Shown here: in pieces, positions 1-5,603 of the stretch
How positions within the stretch are numbered: the stretch's first letter is position 1
Layout of the letters: every line of letters begins with the position of its first letter
IMG/VR virus record: IMGVR_UViG_3300045119_000379
Coordinates: 1 to 26,810 of that record
Length of the DNA: 26,810 nt
From: a virus
Direction: 5' to 3' (one strand)
Position numbers and translations under genes: made by a program
Notes under the pieces: generated by a model
Seen by the model: the letters and a program-made list of their open reading frames with translations, nothing else
What the model was told of the DNA's origin: nothing
The model's database searches: none

Positions 1-176
1 CGATCGTGGCTGTGCTGCAGCCACAGACTGGAGAGGTTGATCCCGACGGCACCGCCGATCAGGGTCCACTCCCCCACCTCGAACACAAACCAGCCAGTGA
101 GGATCGAGGCGACGGCGCAACCCGCCGCCTCAGCGCACAGCGCGAGGCCCCAGATGAAGAGTCGGTGGCTGCTCAT
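1..176 (-). CDS. Small membrane protein, 3' end beyond window
   Basis: The ATG at 176 overlaps the stop of the phosphoesterase gene (ATGA), so this is the next cistron of the leftward operon. The visible 58 codons begin MSSHRLFIWGLALCAEAA and run off the left edge without a stop. Two hydrophobic stretches (about residues 6-30 and 36-52) are separated by a short acidic turn (FEVGEW), which suggests a two-helix inner-membrane hairpin. I do not recognise a family. Its place in a repressor-headed operon makes a role in the lysogen possible, for example superinfection exclusion, but nothing in the visible sequence shows this. Confidence 0.6.
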   Translation of the reverse strand, partial: MSSHRLFIWGLALCAEAAGCAVASILTGWFVFEVGEWTLIGGAVGINLSSLWLQHSHD

Positions 177-736
177 GCCGCCAGCTCCGCGATCTCCTCG
201 AACGAGACCGGGGTGAAGTTCCACGCATCGACGCCGACGTGGACCAGCCCAGGAGCGGAGCGCACCGCAGAGTGGGTGTGTCCGTGGACGATCGGCAGGT
301 CTCGCCAGGGGCGGAACGCCGCGTAGGTGTCGCCGTGGCGCTGGACGTCGGCCCCGGCCGGTGGGAAGTGGCAGAGCCGCATGAGCTGGCCCCCGATCGG
401 CACGACCACCGTCGGGGCGAGGACGGCAATGCCTGCTGCCTCGTAGCGTCGGACCGCCGTGGCGATCTTGCCGCGGGACGGGTGGCAGAGGTCGTGGTTG
501 CCGGGGACGAGCCGCTTGCGCCCCGCGAGTCGGGGGGCGTACCGCTCGGCCATCGGCAGCGACAGCGACAGGTCGCCCACGATGTAGACGGTGTCGGTCG
601 GGCCGACCCAGAGATTCCACCTGTCCACCAGCACCTCCCCCATCTCCTCGACGTCGCGGAACGGCCGGTTGCAGTGCCGTATGATGGCGGCGTGGCCGAA
701 GTGCTGGTCGCTGGTGGCCCACCTGCGCCCGCTCAT
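173..736 (-). CDS. Calcineurin-like metallophosphoesterase
   Basis: This 187-residue protein carries the full metal-binding set of the calcineurin-like phosphoesterase superfamily: D10 and H12 in TSDQHFGH, D55 in VGDLS, N80-H81-D82 in PGNHD, H123 in LCHFPP and H151/H153/H155 in HGHTH. Such enzymes use two metal ions to hydrolyse phosphomonoesters, phosphodiesters or cyclic nucleotides; the substrate here cannot be read from sequence. The ATG at 736 was chosen because it overlaps the upstream stop (ATGA) and places the SDxHFGH motif at the usual distance from the N terminus; an in-frame upstream extension overlaps the HTH gene and looks non-coding. Single-domain versions are common in phages, with nucleotide or RNA-end processing as usual suggestions. 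Family confidence is high, specific role unknown. Confidence 0.9.
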   Translation of the reverse strand: MSGRRWATSDQHFGHAAIIRHCNRPFRDVEEMGEVLVDRWNLWVGPTDTVYIVGDLSLSLPMAERYAPRLAGRKRLVPGNHDLCHPSRGKIATAVRRYEAAGIAVLAPTVVVPIGGQLMRLCHFPPAGADVQRHGDTYAAFRPWRDLPIVHGHTHSAVRSAPGLVHVGVDAWNFTPVSFEEIAELAA

Positions 737-1020
737 GGGTGCGCCTCGTGGTGCCTCCCGGCCGCGAGCCCGGCTCGATACTGCGCCTCGAACCGCAGCC
801 ATATTCGCGGTGTGATCCCCGTGGCGGCGGCCAACCGAGCCGCGATGTCGTGGGTGAGCGGCAGGTCTCCGGCGAGGAGGGCGGCCACCGATGCCTCGTC
901 CCACCGCCCGGCCGCGACGGCGAGCACCTTGGGCGACACGTGCATGTCGTCCATCCACTCCTGCAGCGTCTCTCCCGGGCAGCACACCCAGTCGGGATCC
1001 CAGGGCACCGAGGTGCTCAC
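733..1020 (-). CDS. HigA/VapI-type helix-turn-helix protein
   Basis: A 95-residue XRE-type DNA-binding protein of the HigA/VapI antitoxin class. The family pattern is visible in order: PGETLQEWMDDMHVSP (helix 1 and turn), an SVAALLAGDLPLTHDIAARL recognition region, then ATGITPRIWLRFEAQYRAGL, which matches the family's usual ending of a TGIP-x-WL motif followed by a Q-Y-rich helix. The start is GTG at 1020, overlapping the upstream stop (GTGA). No HigB-like toxin gene lies beside it; the neighbours are a Cys4 protein and a phosphoesterase. It may be an orphan regulator, or an antitoxin-like partner for a neighbour. Fold confidence is high; a toxin-antitoxin role is conjecture. Confidence 0.85.
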   Translation of the reverse strand: MSTSVPWDPDWVCCPGETLQEWMDDMHVSPKVLAVAAGRWDEASVAALLAGDLPLTHDIAARLAAATGITPRIWLRFEAQYRAGLAAGRHHEAHP

Positions 1021-1277
1021 GGGCCTGCCTCCGGCAGGAGGACGACCGCATCCAGCAGGCGGCGCAGGTTCTCGCTGCCCAGAAGTTCCTCTGCCTCAGC
1101 CGGTGTCGGGCGGCGCTGGGTGAGGTCGTCGGCGAAGATCAGCAGGCCGCCGCAGCGGACGCAGATGCCGCCGTCCCCTGGCTTCGGGACCGCGATGCCG
1201 GTGGGATCACTGACCGCGTCGAGGAGCTTCCCGCACCCGTACGGGCACGACACCGGCGGCACGTGGGAGGTTCTCAC
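1017..1277 (-). CDS. Cys4 zinc-ribbon-like protein, copy B
   Basis: An 86-residue protein with two Cys pairs, CPYGCG near residue 11 and CVRCG near residue 34, which would form a small zinc ribbon. A C-terminal helical part (RRPTPAEAEELL then LRRLLDAVVLL) follows. The GTG at 1277 overlaps the upstream stop (GTGA), so translation is probably coupled. The same plan, including GDGGIC-x2-CG and RRPTPAEAEELL, occurs in the gene at 1634-1936 (GDAGIC-x2-CG, RRPEPDEVAKLL), so the two look like paralogues on either side of an unrelated gene. Small zinc ribbons bind nucleic acid or protein; no specific function can be named. Confidence 0.75.
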   Translation of the reverse strand: MRTSHVPPVSCPYGCGKLLDAVSDPTGIAVPKPGDGGICVRCGGLLIFADDLTQRRPTPAEAEELLGSENLRRLLDAVVLLPEAGP

Positions 1278-1633
1278 GGCTCGCCCTCGTCGGCCGACGC
1301 TGCAACGTGACGATCCATCATCGCAAGCTCGTCGGCCTGCTGTGTCGGAGTGAGGCTCTGCCAGTAGGTTTCCCACTGCTCGCCCGAGTCGTCTTCGTCG
1401 GCGCCGAGCCACTCGACGTAGCGGCCTACTGCGGCGTCAACCTCAGGACTGTGCGGCGAGCACTCCAGGACGAGGTCCAGCGTGGTCTGGTGCGGGTCTG
1501 GGGGCAGGACGACGACGTTGGACGGTGGTGGCGCCACGGACCGCGCAGGCGTCTTCTCGCCCCGGTGCAGCCGGGACCGCCTGGACTTGCTGCGGGGCCA
1601 GTCCTGGGGGCGCATGTCCTCGAACCTGGGCAC
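1274..1633 (-). CDS. Hypothetical acidic protein
   Basis: The longest reading gives 119 residues from a GTG at 1633, directly after the TAG of the upstream gene and just downstream of a 15-G tract that could act as a G-rich ribosome-binding sequence. The ATG at 1615 (MRPQDWPRSK) is an alternative start with a GAGG only two bases away. The N-terminal third is basic (KSRRSRLHRGEK); the rest is acidic and probably helical (VDAAVGRYVEWLGADEDD, WETYWQSLTPTQQADELAM). I recognise no domain. The GTGA overlap with the next gene supports expression as part of the operon. Confidence 0.65.
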   Translation of the reverse strand: MPRFEDMRPQDWPRSKSRRSRLHRGEKTPARSVAPPPSNVVVLPPDPHQTTLDLVLECSPHSPEVDAAVGRYVEWLGADEDDSGEQWETYWQSLTPTQQADELAMMDRHVAASADEGEP

Positions 1634-1936
1634 CTACCCCCCCCCCCCCCCGGAACTTTCACCATCGGGGTCGCGGAGGCGTGCGACGAGGTCGAGTCCA
1701 CGGATCAGGTCGGGGTCGGTGAGGAGCTTGGCGACCTCGTCAGGCTCCGGCCGACGGGCCTGCCCGTCGGGGGCGTACATGAAGACGTAGCCGCATTCCC
1801 CGCAGATGCCAGCGTCTCCCGCGGTGGGGGGCGGGCTGTCCATCCGATCGCCGGTGATGCCGCTGGTGATGTTGAGAACGCGACTCAGGATGATGCCGCA
1901 GCGCGGGCACGGCGACTCGGGGTGGGTGGCGACCAC
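1634..1936 (-). CDS. Cys4 zinc-ribbon-like protein, copy A, ending in poly-Gly
   Basis: A 100-residue protein with CPRCG near residue 10 and CGECG near residue 46, probably a small zinc ribbon, followed by a helical segment (RRPEPDEVAKLL). It resembles the 86-residue protein at 1017-1277 in motif spacing and C-terminal helix. The GTG at 1936 has GGGGGAG upstream at suitable spacing; this start overlaps the 3' end of the repressor gene by 52 bases. The last five codons are GGG, made by an unbroken 15-G run that meets a TAG at once. One base gained or lost in that run would open either of the other two frames, so the C terminus is likely to vary or to be mis-assembled. Confidence 0.7.
   Translation of the reverse strand: MVATHPESPCPRCGIILSRVLNITSGITGDRMDSPPPTAGDAGICGECGYVFMYAPDGQARRPEPDEVAKLLTDPDLIRGLDLVARLRDPDGESSGGGGG
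1637..1651. repeat. 15-base C/G homopolymer
   Basis: Fifteen consecutive C on the plus strand (15 G in the coding strand of the leftward operon). No other run of this length was seen in the window. It lies at the very end of one gene and immediately before the next start codon, so changes in length alter the C terminus of the first and the spacing of a G-rich Shine-Dalgarno-like sequence for the second. Confidence 0.95.
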
Positions 1937-2439
1937 TCGTGCTCCCCCATTCCACCTGAGGGACGACCGCCGCGTCGGCGGGCCTCCCTACGGACGGCCG
2001 GTGGCACGGGCCGTCCGTCTGGACTGGTGTCTACGTCCGGCAGACGGGCATCTCCAGCCCGGTCCGACGGACTGTCGTCGCCGATCTCGTGGCGCTCACC
2101 TCGGTGCGGCATCTCGGGGAGGTCGCCGAGGGCGATCCACGCAATGTCGTGGTCGAAAGCGTACCCCCACGCCTCGGTGATCTTGATAGAGACCCCCTTG
2201 AGGTCCCGAGGCACCGCCTTGTCGTCCTCCCAGTTGCGCCAGGTCTGATCGGACACGCCGATAGTCCGTGCAGCACTAGCAGAACTGATCCGCTCCGCGG
2301 TCAACAGCCACCGGAGGCGTTGACCGAAGGTCGCCGTTGGCAGCGCGATGTAGCGCTGTGGCGCGCGACCTTCGGACGTGCCGTCTCGGGACACGGGGGA
2401 GGCCCCTTCCTGTCGGTGCAGACGCCGCGGAGACGACAT
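1885..2439 (-). CDS. Helix-turn-helix phage repressor (immunity candidate)
   Basis: An up to 184-residue protein with an XRE-like domain at about residues 38-105: TFGQRLRWLLTAERIS, then SAARTIGVSDQTWRNWEDD (helix-turn-helix with the usual S-x-x-T-W-x-x-W-E pattern) and a helical end (IKITEAWGYAFDHDIAWIALGD). The C-terminal 75 residues are polar, Pro/Arg/Asp-rich and probably disordered; there is no S24 self-cleaving peptidase domain, so classical RecA-driven cleavage is not expected. The gene is divergent from the early operon across a 103-bp control region, which is the normal place for an immunity repressor. Start choice: ATG at 2439 sits about six bases after a CATACC -10-like hexamer (possibly leaderless); GTG at 2394 has a good GGAAGGGG Shine-Dalgarno and is a real alternative. 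Confidence 0.85.
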   Translation of the reverse strand: MSSPRRLHRQEGASPVSRDGTSEGRAPQRYIALPTATFGQRLRWLLTAERISSASAARTIGVSDQTWRNWEDDKAVPRDLKGVSIKITEAWGYAFDHDIAWIALGDLPEMPHRGERHEIGDDSPSDRAGDARLPDVDTSPDGRPVPPAVRREARRRGGRPSGGMGEHEWSPPTPSRRARAAASS

Positions 2440-2444
2440 CTGCC

Positions 2445-2482
2445 GGTATGGGCAGAGTGGAACACCCCTCGTTTCTTGTCAA
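2445..2482 (-). promoter_or_regulatory. Candidate leftward (repressor) promoter
   Basis: On the minus strand TTGACA lies at 2482-2477. A weak CACTCT falls 17 bases downstream (2459-2454), and a CATACC at 2450-2445 ends six bases before the repressor ATG. CATACC is the same hexamer that serves as the -10 candidate on the rightward side. The spacing from TTGACA to CATACC is too long for one classical promoter, so either the first pair or CATACC alone may be used. Confidence 0.4.
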
Positions 2483-2514
2483 TACCAACACGCCGGGGCA
2501 CATACGTTGACAAG
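2475..2514. promoter_or_regulatory. Inverted-repeat operator between divergent promoters
   Basis: CTTGTCAA (2475-2482) and TTGACAAG (2507-2514) form a perfect 8-bp inverted repeat with centres 32 bp apart, about three helical turns. Each arm contains the TTGACA -35 hexamer of the promoter facing away from the centre. A protein bound to both arms would cover both -35 boxes. The repressor at 1885-2439 and the HTH protein at 2543-2770 are the obvious ligands. Confidence 0.6.
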
Positions 2515-2536
2515 TGGGGATAACCCCCTCATACCT
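2507..2536 (+). promoter_or_regulatory. Rightward early promoter, probably leaderless
   Basis: TTGACA at 2507-2512 is followed after 17 bases by CATACC (2530-2535). The expected transcription start, about 7-8 bases further on, coincides with the ATG at 2543, and there is no Shine-Dalgarno sequence before that ATG. A leaderless transcript, common in actinobacteria and their phages, is the simplest reading. The segment also holds a small dyad, GGGG-ATAA-CCCC, at about 2517-2528. Confidence 0.65.
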
Positions 2537-2542
2537 GTGGAC

Positions 2543-2770
2543 ATGACCCAGGTTCCCCAGCAACTCACCACAAGCGAGGCCGCGTCCGAGCTGGGGGTAT
2601 CCACCGAGACGGTGCGCCGCTGGTGCGATCAGGGGTTGCTTGAGTGCTACCGGCTGCCAGGCCGTCACCGGCGGGTGAGCGCGGCTGCCGTCGAGGCGCT
2701 GATCGGGCACGGCGTGACTCCCCGCAACACCGTCGGCGTCCCGCCCCGGCCCGCAGCGGCGGTGGCCTGA
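2543..2770 (+). CDS. MerR-like HTH protein (excisionase or Cro-like)
   Basis: A 75-residue protein with the short winged-HTH pattern of the excisionase/MerR-like (HTH_17) class: LTTSEAASELGVSTETVRRW (helix 1-turn-helix 2), CDQGLLECYRLPGRHRRVS (wing with the G-R-H-R-R basic tip) and AAAVEALI. The C-terminal 20 residues are Pro/Ala-rich. It is the first gene of the rightward operon and probably starts at the transcription start. Proteins of this type act as excisionases (recombination directionality factors) or as early regulators; as first gene next to the repressor operator, a Cro-like role fits equally well. The stop overlaps the next start (TGATG). Confidence 0.8.
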   Translation: MTQVPQQLTTSEAASELGVSTETVRRWCDQGLLECYRLPGRHRRVSAAAVEALIGHGVTPRNTVGVPPRPAAAVA

Positions 2771-2853
2771 TGCTCGACGTCCGGGGCGTGCTCGGCCTTG
2801 CCGTCCTGGCCCTCGTGGTCATCGTGATCTTGCACCTGCTCGGTGTGCTGTGA
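2770..2853 (+). CDS. 27-residue single-helix membrane microprotein
   Basis: The ATG at 2770 shares a base with the upstream stop, and the stop at 2851-2853 overlaps the next GTG (GTGA), so this very short frame is held by two couplings. It encodes 27 residues, almost all one hydrophobic helix (VLGLAVLALVVIVILHLLGVL) after a four-residue polar start. The double overlap is the main reason for believing it is translated. Function unknown; early phage membrane microproteins sometimes alter the host envelope or energy state. Confidence 0.6.
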   Translation: MLDVRGVLGLAVLALVVIVILHLLGVL

Positions 2854-3113
2854 CCGCCGCGCCCTACCAGCGCACCGCCAGTGAGCAGGCGACCCGCGAC
2901 GCGCTGGCACTGGCCTCCGAGGTCGCCCTGCTGGACCGCCAGCACGTCCTCTCCGACGCGATCACGGCGAGGACCGAAGAGCGGGACCGGATGACCCGGG
3001 ACGCCGCCGGGACCCGGGCCGTGCTCGGAGAGGTGCGGCACGACAGCGGGTTTGACGGACTCTCCCTCGCTACCCGGACCCTTGTCACCGATCGCCTGCG
3101 GGGTCTACGGTGA
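2850..3113 (+). CDS. Hypothetical helical early protein
   Basis: An 87-residue protein starting at GTG 2850, which overlaps the stop of the membrane microprotein, and ending in a GTGA overlap with the resolvase gene. It is rich in Ala, Arg, Asp and Glu and appears almost wholly helical (QATRDALALASEVALLDRQ, TARTEERDRMTRDAAG), with coiled-coil-like spacing. No domain is recognised. Its place directly before a Holliday-junction resolvase may suggest a link to DNA recombination, but this rests on position only. Confidence 0.65.
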   Translation: MTAAPYQRTASEQATRDALALASEVALLDRQHVLSDAITARTEERDRMTRDAAGTRAVLGEVRHDSGFDGLSLATRTLVTDRLRGLR

Positions 3114-3715
3114 CGACCACCTCGCTCCCGGCGGTCTCCCCCCAGGCCGTCGGGGGCGGGCACAGCTCCCGCGCAGGACTGCCGGTCGCGATCGGTCTGG
3201 ACCTGTCGCTGACCTCCACCGGCATCGCCTCCTCGGCCACCTTCCTCACCCGACTGGTCAAGTCCACCGGCCGGACCAGCGACAGCGTCGAGATCAAGAC
3301 CACCCGCATGATCAGGATTGCCGAGGAGATCGCGGGCCTGGTCCGCGGCGCCGATCTCGTGGTGATCGAGGGACCCGCCTACGCACAGGGCGCGATGTCC
3401 GGAGCGCACGCCAGGGCTGGCCTGTGGTGGATGGTCGCCTACGAGATGCACCTGCTGCGGGTGCCCGTCGCCGTCGCCACTCCAGGCCTGCTGAAGATGT
3501 ACGCGACCGGCAAGGGCAACGCCAGCAAGGAGGACGTCCTCGTCGCCGCGATCCGGCGGCTGCCCGGCTTCCACGGTCTGAATGACGAGGCCGACGCCGC
3601 GTGGCTCGCCGCGCTCGGGGCCGACCACCTCGGGCACCCGACCGTGGAAGTGCCTGCAGGACACCGGCGAGCGCTACTCAAGGTCGAGTGGCCCACCCTG
3701 GCGCGTGCCGCATGA
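3110..3715 (+). CDS. RuvC-like Holliday junction resolvase
   Basis: A 201-residue RNase H-fold nuclease of the RuvC type found in phages. Visible motifs: GLDLSLTSTGIA with first catalytic Asp D31; VVIEGPAY with E87; the loop ASKEDVL with K140; and NDEADAAWLAALG (residues 158-170), where D159 and D162 supply the last acidic site. Such enzymes cut four-way or branched DNA during recombination and before packaging. The start is GTG 3110, coupled to the upstream gene by GTGA. About 25 N-terminal residues precede the first strand and look disordered. It lies in a run of recombination and replication genes, which agrees with the assignment. Confidence 0.88.
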   Translation: MTTTSLPAVSPQAVGGGHSSRAGLPVAIGLDLSLTSTGIASSATFLTRLVKSTGRTSDSVEIKTTRMIRIAEEIAGLVRGADLVVIEGPAYAQGAMSGAHARAGLWWMVAYEMHLLRVPVAVATPGLLKMYATGKGNASKEDVLVAAIRRLPGFHGLNDEADAAWLAALGADHLGHPTVEVPAGHRRALLKVEWPTLARAA

Positions 3716-3906
3716 AGCGGCAGAAGGACCACGAGCTGATGACGCCGGAGGAAGTCGCAGAGCTGTACCGACGGCCCGTCGGAACGTTGGCCCAGTGGCG
3801 ATGCCACGGCCGTGGCCCCGTGGGCTTCCGGCTCGCTGGCCGAGTCATGTACCGGCGCACTGAGGTGTTGCGCTGGCTGGCCGAGCAAGAGGCGAGCAAT
3901 GCCTGA
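3712..3906 (+). CDS. Second small MerR-like HTH protein
   Basis: A 64-residue protein starting at ATG 3712 in an ATGA overlap with the resolvase gene. It shows the HTH_17/excisionase pattern: LMTPEEVAELYRRPVGTLAQWRCHG, then GPVGFRLAGRVMYRRTEVLRWLAEQ, with the G-R-V-M-Y-R-R-T-E-V core that follows the wing in this family. It is an alternative candidate for the excisionase; the gene at 2543 is the other. Proteins of this fold also act as transcription regulators. Confidence 0.8.
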   Translation: MKRQKDHELMTPEEVAELYRRPVGTLAQWRCHGRGPVGFRLAGRVMYRRTEVLRWLAEQEASNA

Positions 3907-4213
3907 CGCACAAGGGATGCCGGTCTCCGAGATCGCCTTCGACGAGTGGGCGGGCTGGATCTCAGAGCTGGACGAGCTGCGGGCACAGCGCGACGACCTC
4001 GACGCCCGGATCGAGAAGGTCGCCGAGGTCATCCAGGCGCACATGGGGGATCACACCGACGCCACGATCGACGACACCGTGGTCTATACCTGGCGCTGGG
4101 TCGAGCGGACCACGGTCGACGTCAAGTCGCTGCGCCGAGTCATCCCGGAAGTGGTCCTCGCCCCGTTCGAGGTCACGAGGGCGTCGCGGGTCTTCCGGCG
4201 GGTGCCGCGATGA
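3899..4213 (+). CDS. Exonuclease-associated small protein
   Basis: A 104-residue protein from ATG 3899, overlapping the previous gene by eight bases and the exonuclease start by ATGA. The N-terminal half is helical with a heptad-like section (ELDELRAQRDDLDARIEKVAEVIQ); the second half looks beta-rich: an acidic VVYTWRWVERTTVDVKSL section followed by VIPEVVLAPFEV and RASRVFRRV. The pattern of a helix, a T-W-x-W-x-x-x-x-x-x-VD-x-K-x-L strand and an R-x-F-R-x ending resembles the C-terminal extension of many YqaJ/lambda-exonuclease-type proteins. Here it appears as a separate gene directly before the nuclease, which suggests a partner subunit. This resemblance is from memory of the family and is moderate. 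Confidence 0.6.
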   Translation: MPDAQGMPVSEIAFDEWAGWISELDELRAQRDDLDARIEKVAEVIQAHMGDHTDATIDDTVVYTWRWVERTTVDVKSLRRVIPEVVLAPFEVTRASRVFRRVPR

Positions 4214-5061
4214 CCGCCGCGGTGATGTCGCCCGAGGCTCGCGCCGTCGCCGAGGCATTGATCGCCGCGGGACAGCTCGTCATTCCTCCTGCGCCGCAGC
4301 CACGAACCGTCCCCGCCCCACCGATGTTCGCAGAGCCGGAGGTTGCTCCTGGCGCTGACTTGCGACGTGAGCTTGCGGAGGCGATCCTGTGGCACAGCAA
4401 GAACACCGCTCGCAGCCTGCAGACGGCGCTCGGCCCCAGCGAGATCGGGGAGCCGTGCCTAGCGAAGCTGGCCCGCAAAATGCTGGACTGGCCGGTGACG
4501 AACCCGGACACGGACCCCCTGCCCAGTCTCGTCGGGACCGGCGCGCACGGGGTGCTAGAGCAGGTGTTCGGCCATCCCCGACACAATGGCCGCTACCTGG
4601 TCGAGCAGCGGGTGGTGTTCCAGCCCCCCGCCAACTCCGGGACGTTGGACCTGTACGACACGCACCGCGAGGCGGTGATCGACGCTAAGTTCCCCGGCGC
4701 GACGTCGATGCGGACGGCCAAGAACGTCGGGCCGTCGGTCGGCTACCGGACGCAGGTCCACGTCTACGGGCTCGGCGTGCGAAACAGCCTGGGCCGCACG
4801 CCCAAAGAGGTCGCCATCGCCTACTACCCGCGCGGCGGGCTCCTCACCGGCATGCACCTGTGGTGTGAGCCGTGGGACGAGGCGCTTGCCGTCGCGGCGC
4901 TGAAGCGCAAGGACGACCTGTTGCTCGCCCTGACCGGCCTCGACGTCGAGAACCACTCGGAGCGGTGGGCAGCGATCCCGATGACCGAGTCTCACTGCGC
5001 CTGGTGCCCGTGGCATTCCCCCGGCAGCACAGACCTTTCCGTCGGGTGCCCTGGCGCCTAG
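4210..5061 (+). CDS. Cas4/RecB-like PD-(D/E)XK exonuclease
   Basis: A 283-residue nuclease of the PD-(D/E)XK superfamily. Motifs: C83 in IGEPCLAKLARKML; H113 and E117 in GAHGVLEQVF; D147 in GTLDLYD; D158-A-K160 in VIDAKFPG; Q182 in RTQVHVYGLG; and a terminal C263-x2-C266 with C280. One Cys upstream of the nuclease core and three after it is the arrangement that holds a [4Fe-4S] cluster in Cas4 and AddB-type nucleases. In a phage early operon it probably resects double-stranded ends for single-strand annealing or replication. No cas genes or repeats are nearby, so a CRISPR adaptation role is not indicated. The start ATG 4210 overlaps the upstream stop; the first 50 residues are Pro/Ala-rich linker. 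Confidence 0.88.
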   Translation: MTAAVMSPEARAVAEALIAAGQLVIPPAPQPRTVPAPPMFAEPEVAPGADLRRELAEAILWHSKNTARSLQTALGPSEIGEPCLAKLARKMLDWPVTNPDTDPLPSLVGTGAHGVLEQVFGHPRHNGRYLVEQRVVFQPPANSGTLDLYDTHREAVIDAKFPGATSMRTAKNVGPSVGYRTQVHVYGLGVRNSLGRTPKEVAIAYYPRGGLLTGMHLWCEPWDEALAVAALKRKDDLLLALTGLDVENHSERWAAIPMTESHCAWCPWHSPGSTDLSVGCPGA

Positions 5062-5105
5062 ATACCCCCGCACGTCCAACGCACCGCCACACAAGGGAGA
5101 CCACC

Positions 5106-5594
5106 ATGTCCTTCGACGAACCACGCGCCCAAGGCCCGAAGGCCGAAGAGCTGCTCGGCCACCTGCTGATCGTCAAGCCGCTGGAGTACCGGACCGGCAT
5201 CGCCACCACCTTCGGGGAGACGGACGCGATCGACTGCGACGTGGACGACATCGAGACGGGGATGTCGCACGCCTGCCTGTTCTTCCAGGGCTTCCTGGTC
5301 GGCTCGTTCAAGGGCGGCATCGGCAAGACGTTCCTTGGGATCATCGTCAAGGGGATCGCGAAGCCGAGCCAGAGCCCGCCTTTCCAGTTCGAGTCGAAGA
5401 CCGGCGACCCGGCCGCGGTGGCTCGGGCCGAGCGGTTCCAGACGCTCCGGGCGGCGGGCGGTTTCTCTGCGCCGCAGGCAGTCACGGCACCCCCCGCAGC
5501 TACGCCGCCTGCCGTGAACCTCGACAACCTCTCACCGGAGCAATCAGCTGCCCTGCTGGCACAGCTGCAGGCCGGGGCGTCCCAGCCCGCCTAG
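5106..5594 (+). CDS. Hypothetical early protein, possible ssDNA-binding protein
   Basis: A 162-residue protein from ATG 5106 with GGGAGA seven bases upstream. Residues 1-110 look beta-rich (LLIVKPLEYRTGI, AIDCDVDDI, ACLFFQGFLVGSF, TFLGIIVKGIA), of the size of one OB fold. After that comes a linker and a flexible tail rich in Pro, Ala and Gln, ending in a short helix (LSPEQSAALLAQLQAG). A globular OB-size domain plus disordered tail, placed right after an exonuclease and before the primase-helicase, fits a single-strand DNA-binding or annealing protein. No diagnostic motif is visible, so the function is inferred from shape and position. Confidence 0.7.
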   Translation: MSFDEPRAQGPKAEELLGHLLIVKPLEYRTGIATTFGETDAIDCDVDDIETGMSHACLFFQGFLVGSFKGGIGKTFLGIIVKGIAKPSQSPPFQFESKTGDPAAVARAERFQTLRAAGGFSAPQAVTAPPAATPPAVNLDNLSPEQSAALLAQLQAGASQPA

Positions 5595-5603
5595 TGACCA
5601 CCC

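Noticed and set aside
1633-1634. One gene across the TAG at 1634-1636 by readthrough
   Set aside because: The two frames are in phase, but they differ in character and the second has its own start; only the 15-G tract makes the junction unusual.
1307-2248. 313-codon plus-strand frame opposite the leftward operon
   Set aside because: The minus-strand genes have Cys motifs, an HTH and coupled starts; this frame has none.
3946-4209. Extended N terminus of the exonuclease frame
   Set aside because: The extra 88 codons overlap the companion gene, are Arg/Gly-rich shadow sequence, and ATG 4210 is coupled to the upstream stop.
4210-5061. CRISPR-associated Cas4
   Set aside because: The Fe-S nuclease pattern is shared by many phage exonucleases; no cas1, cas2 or repeat array is present in the window.
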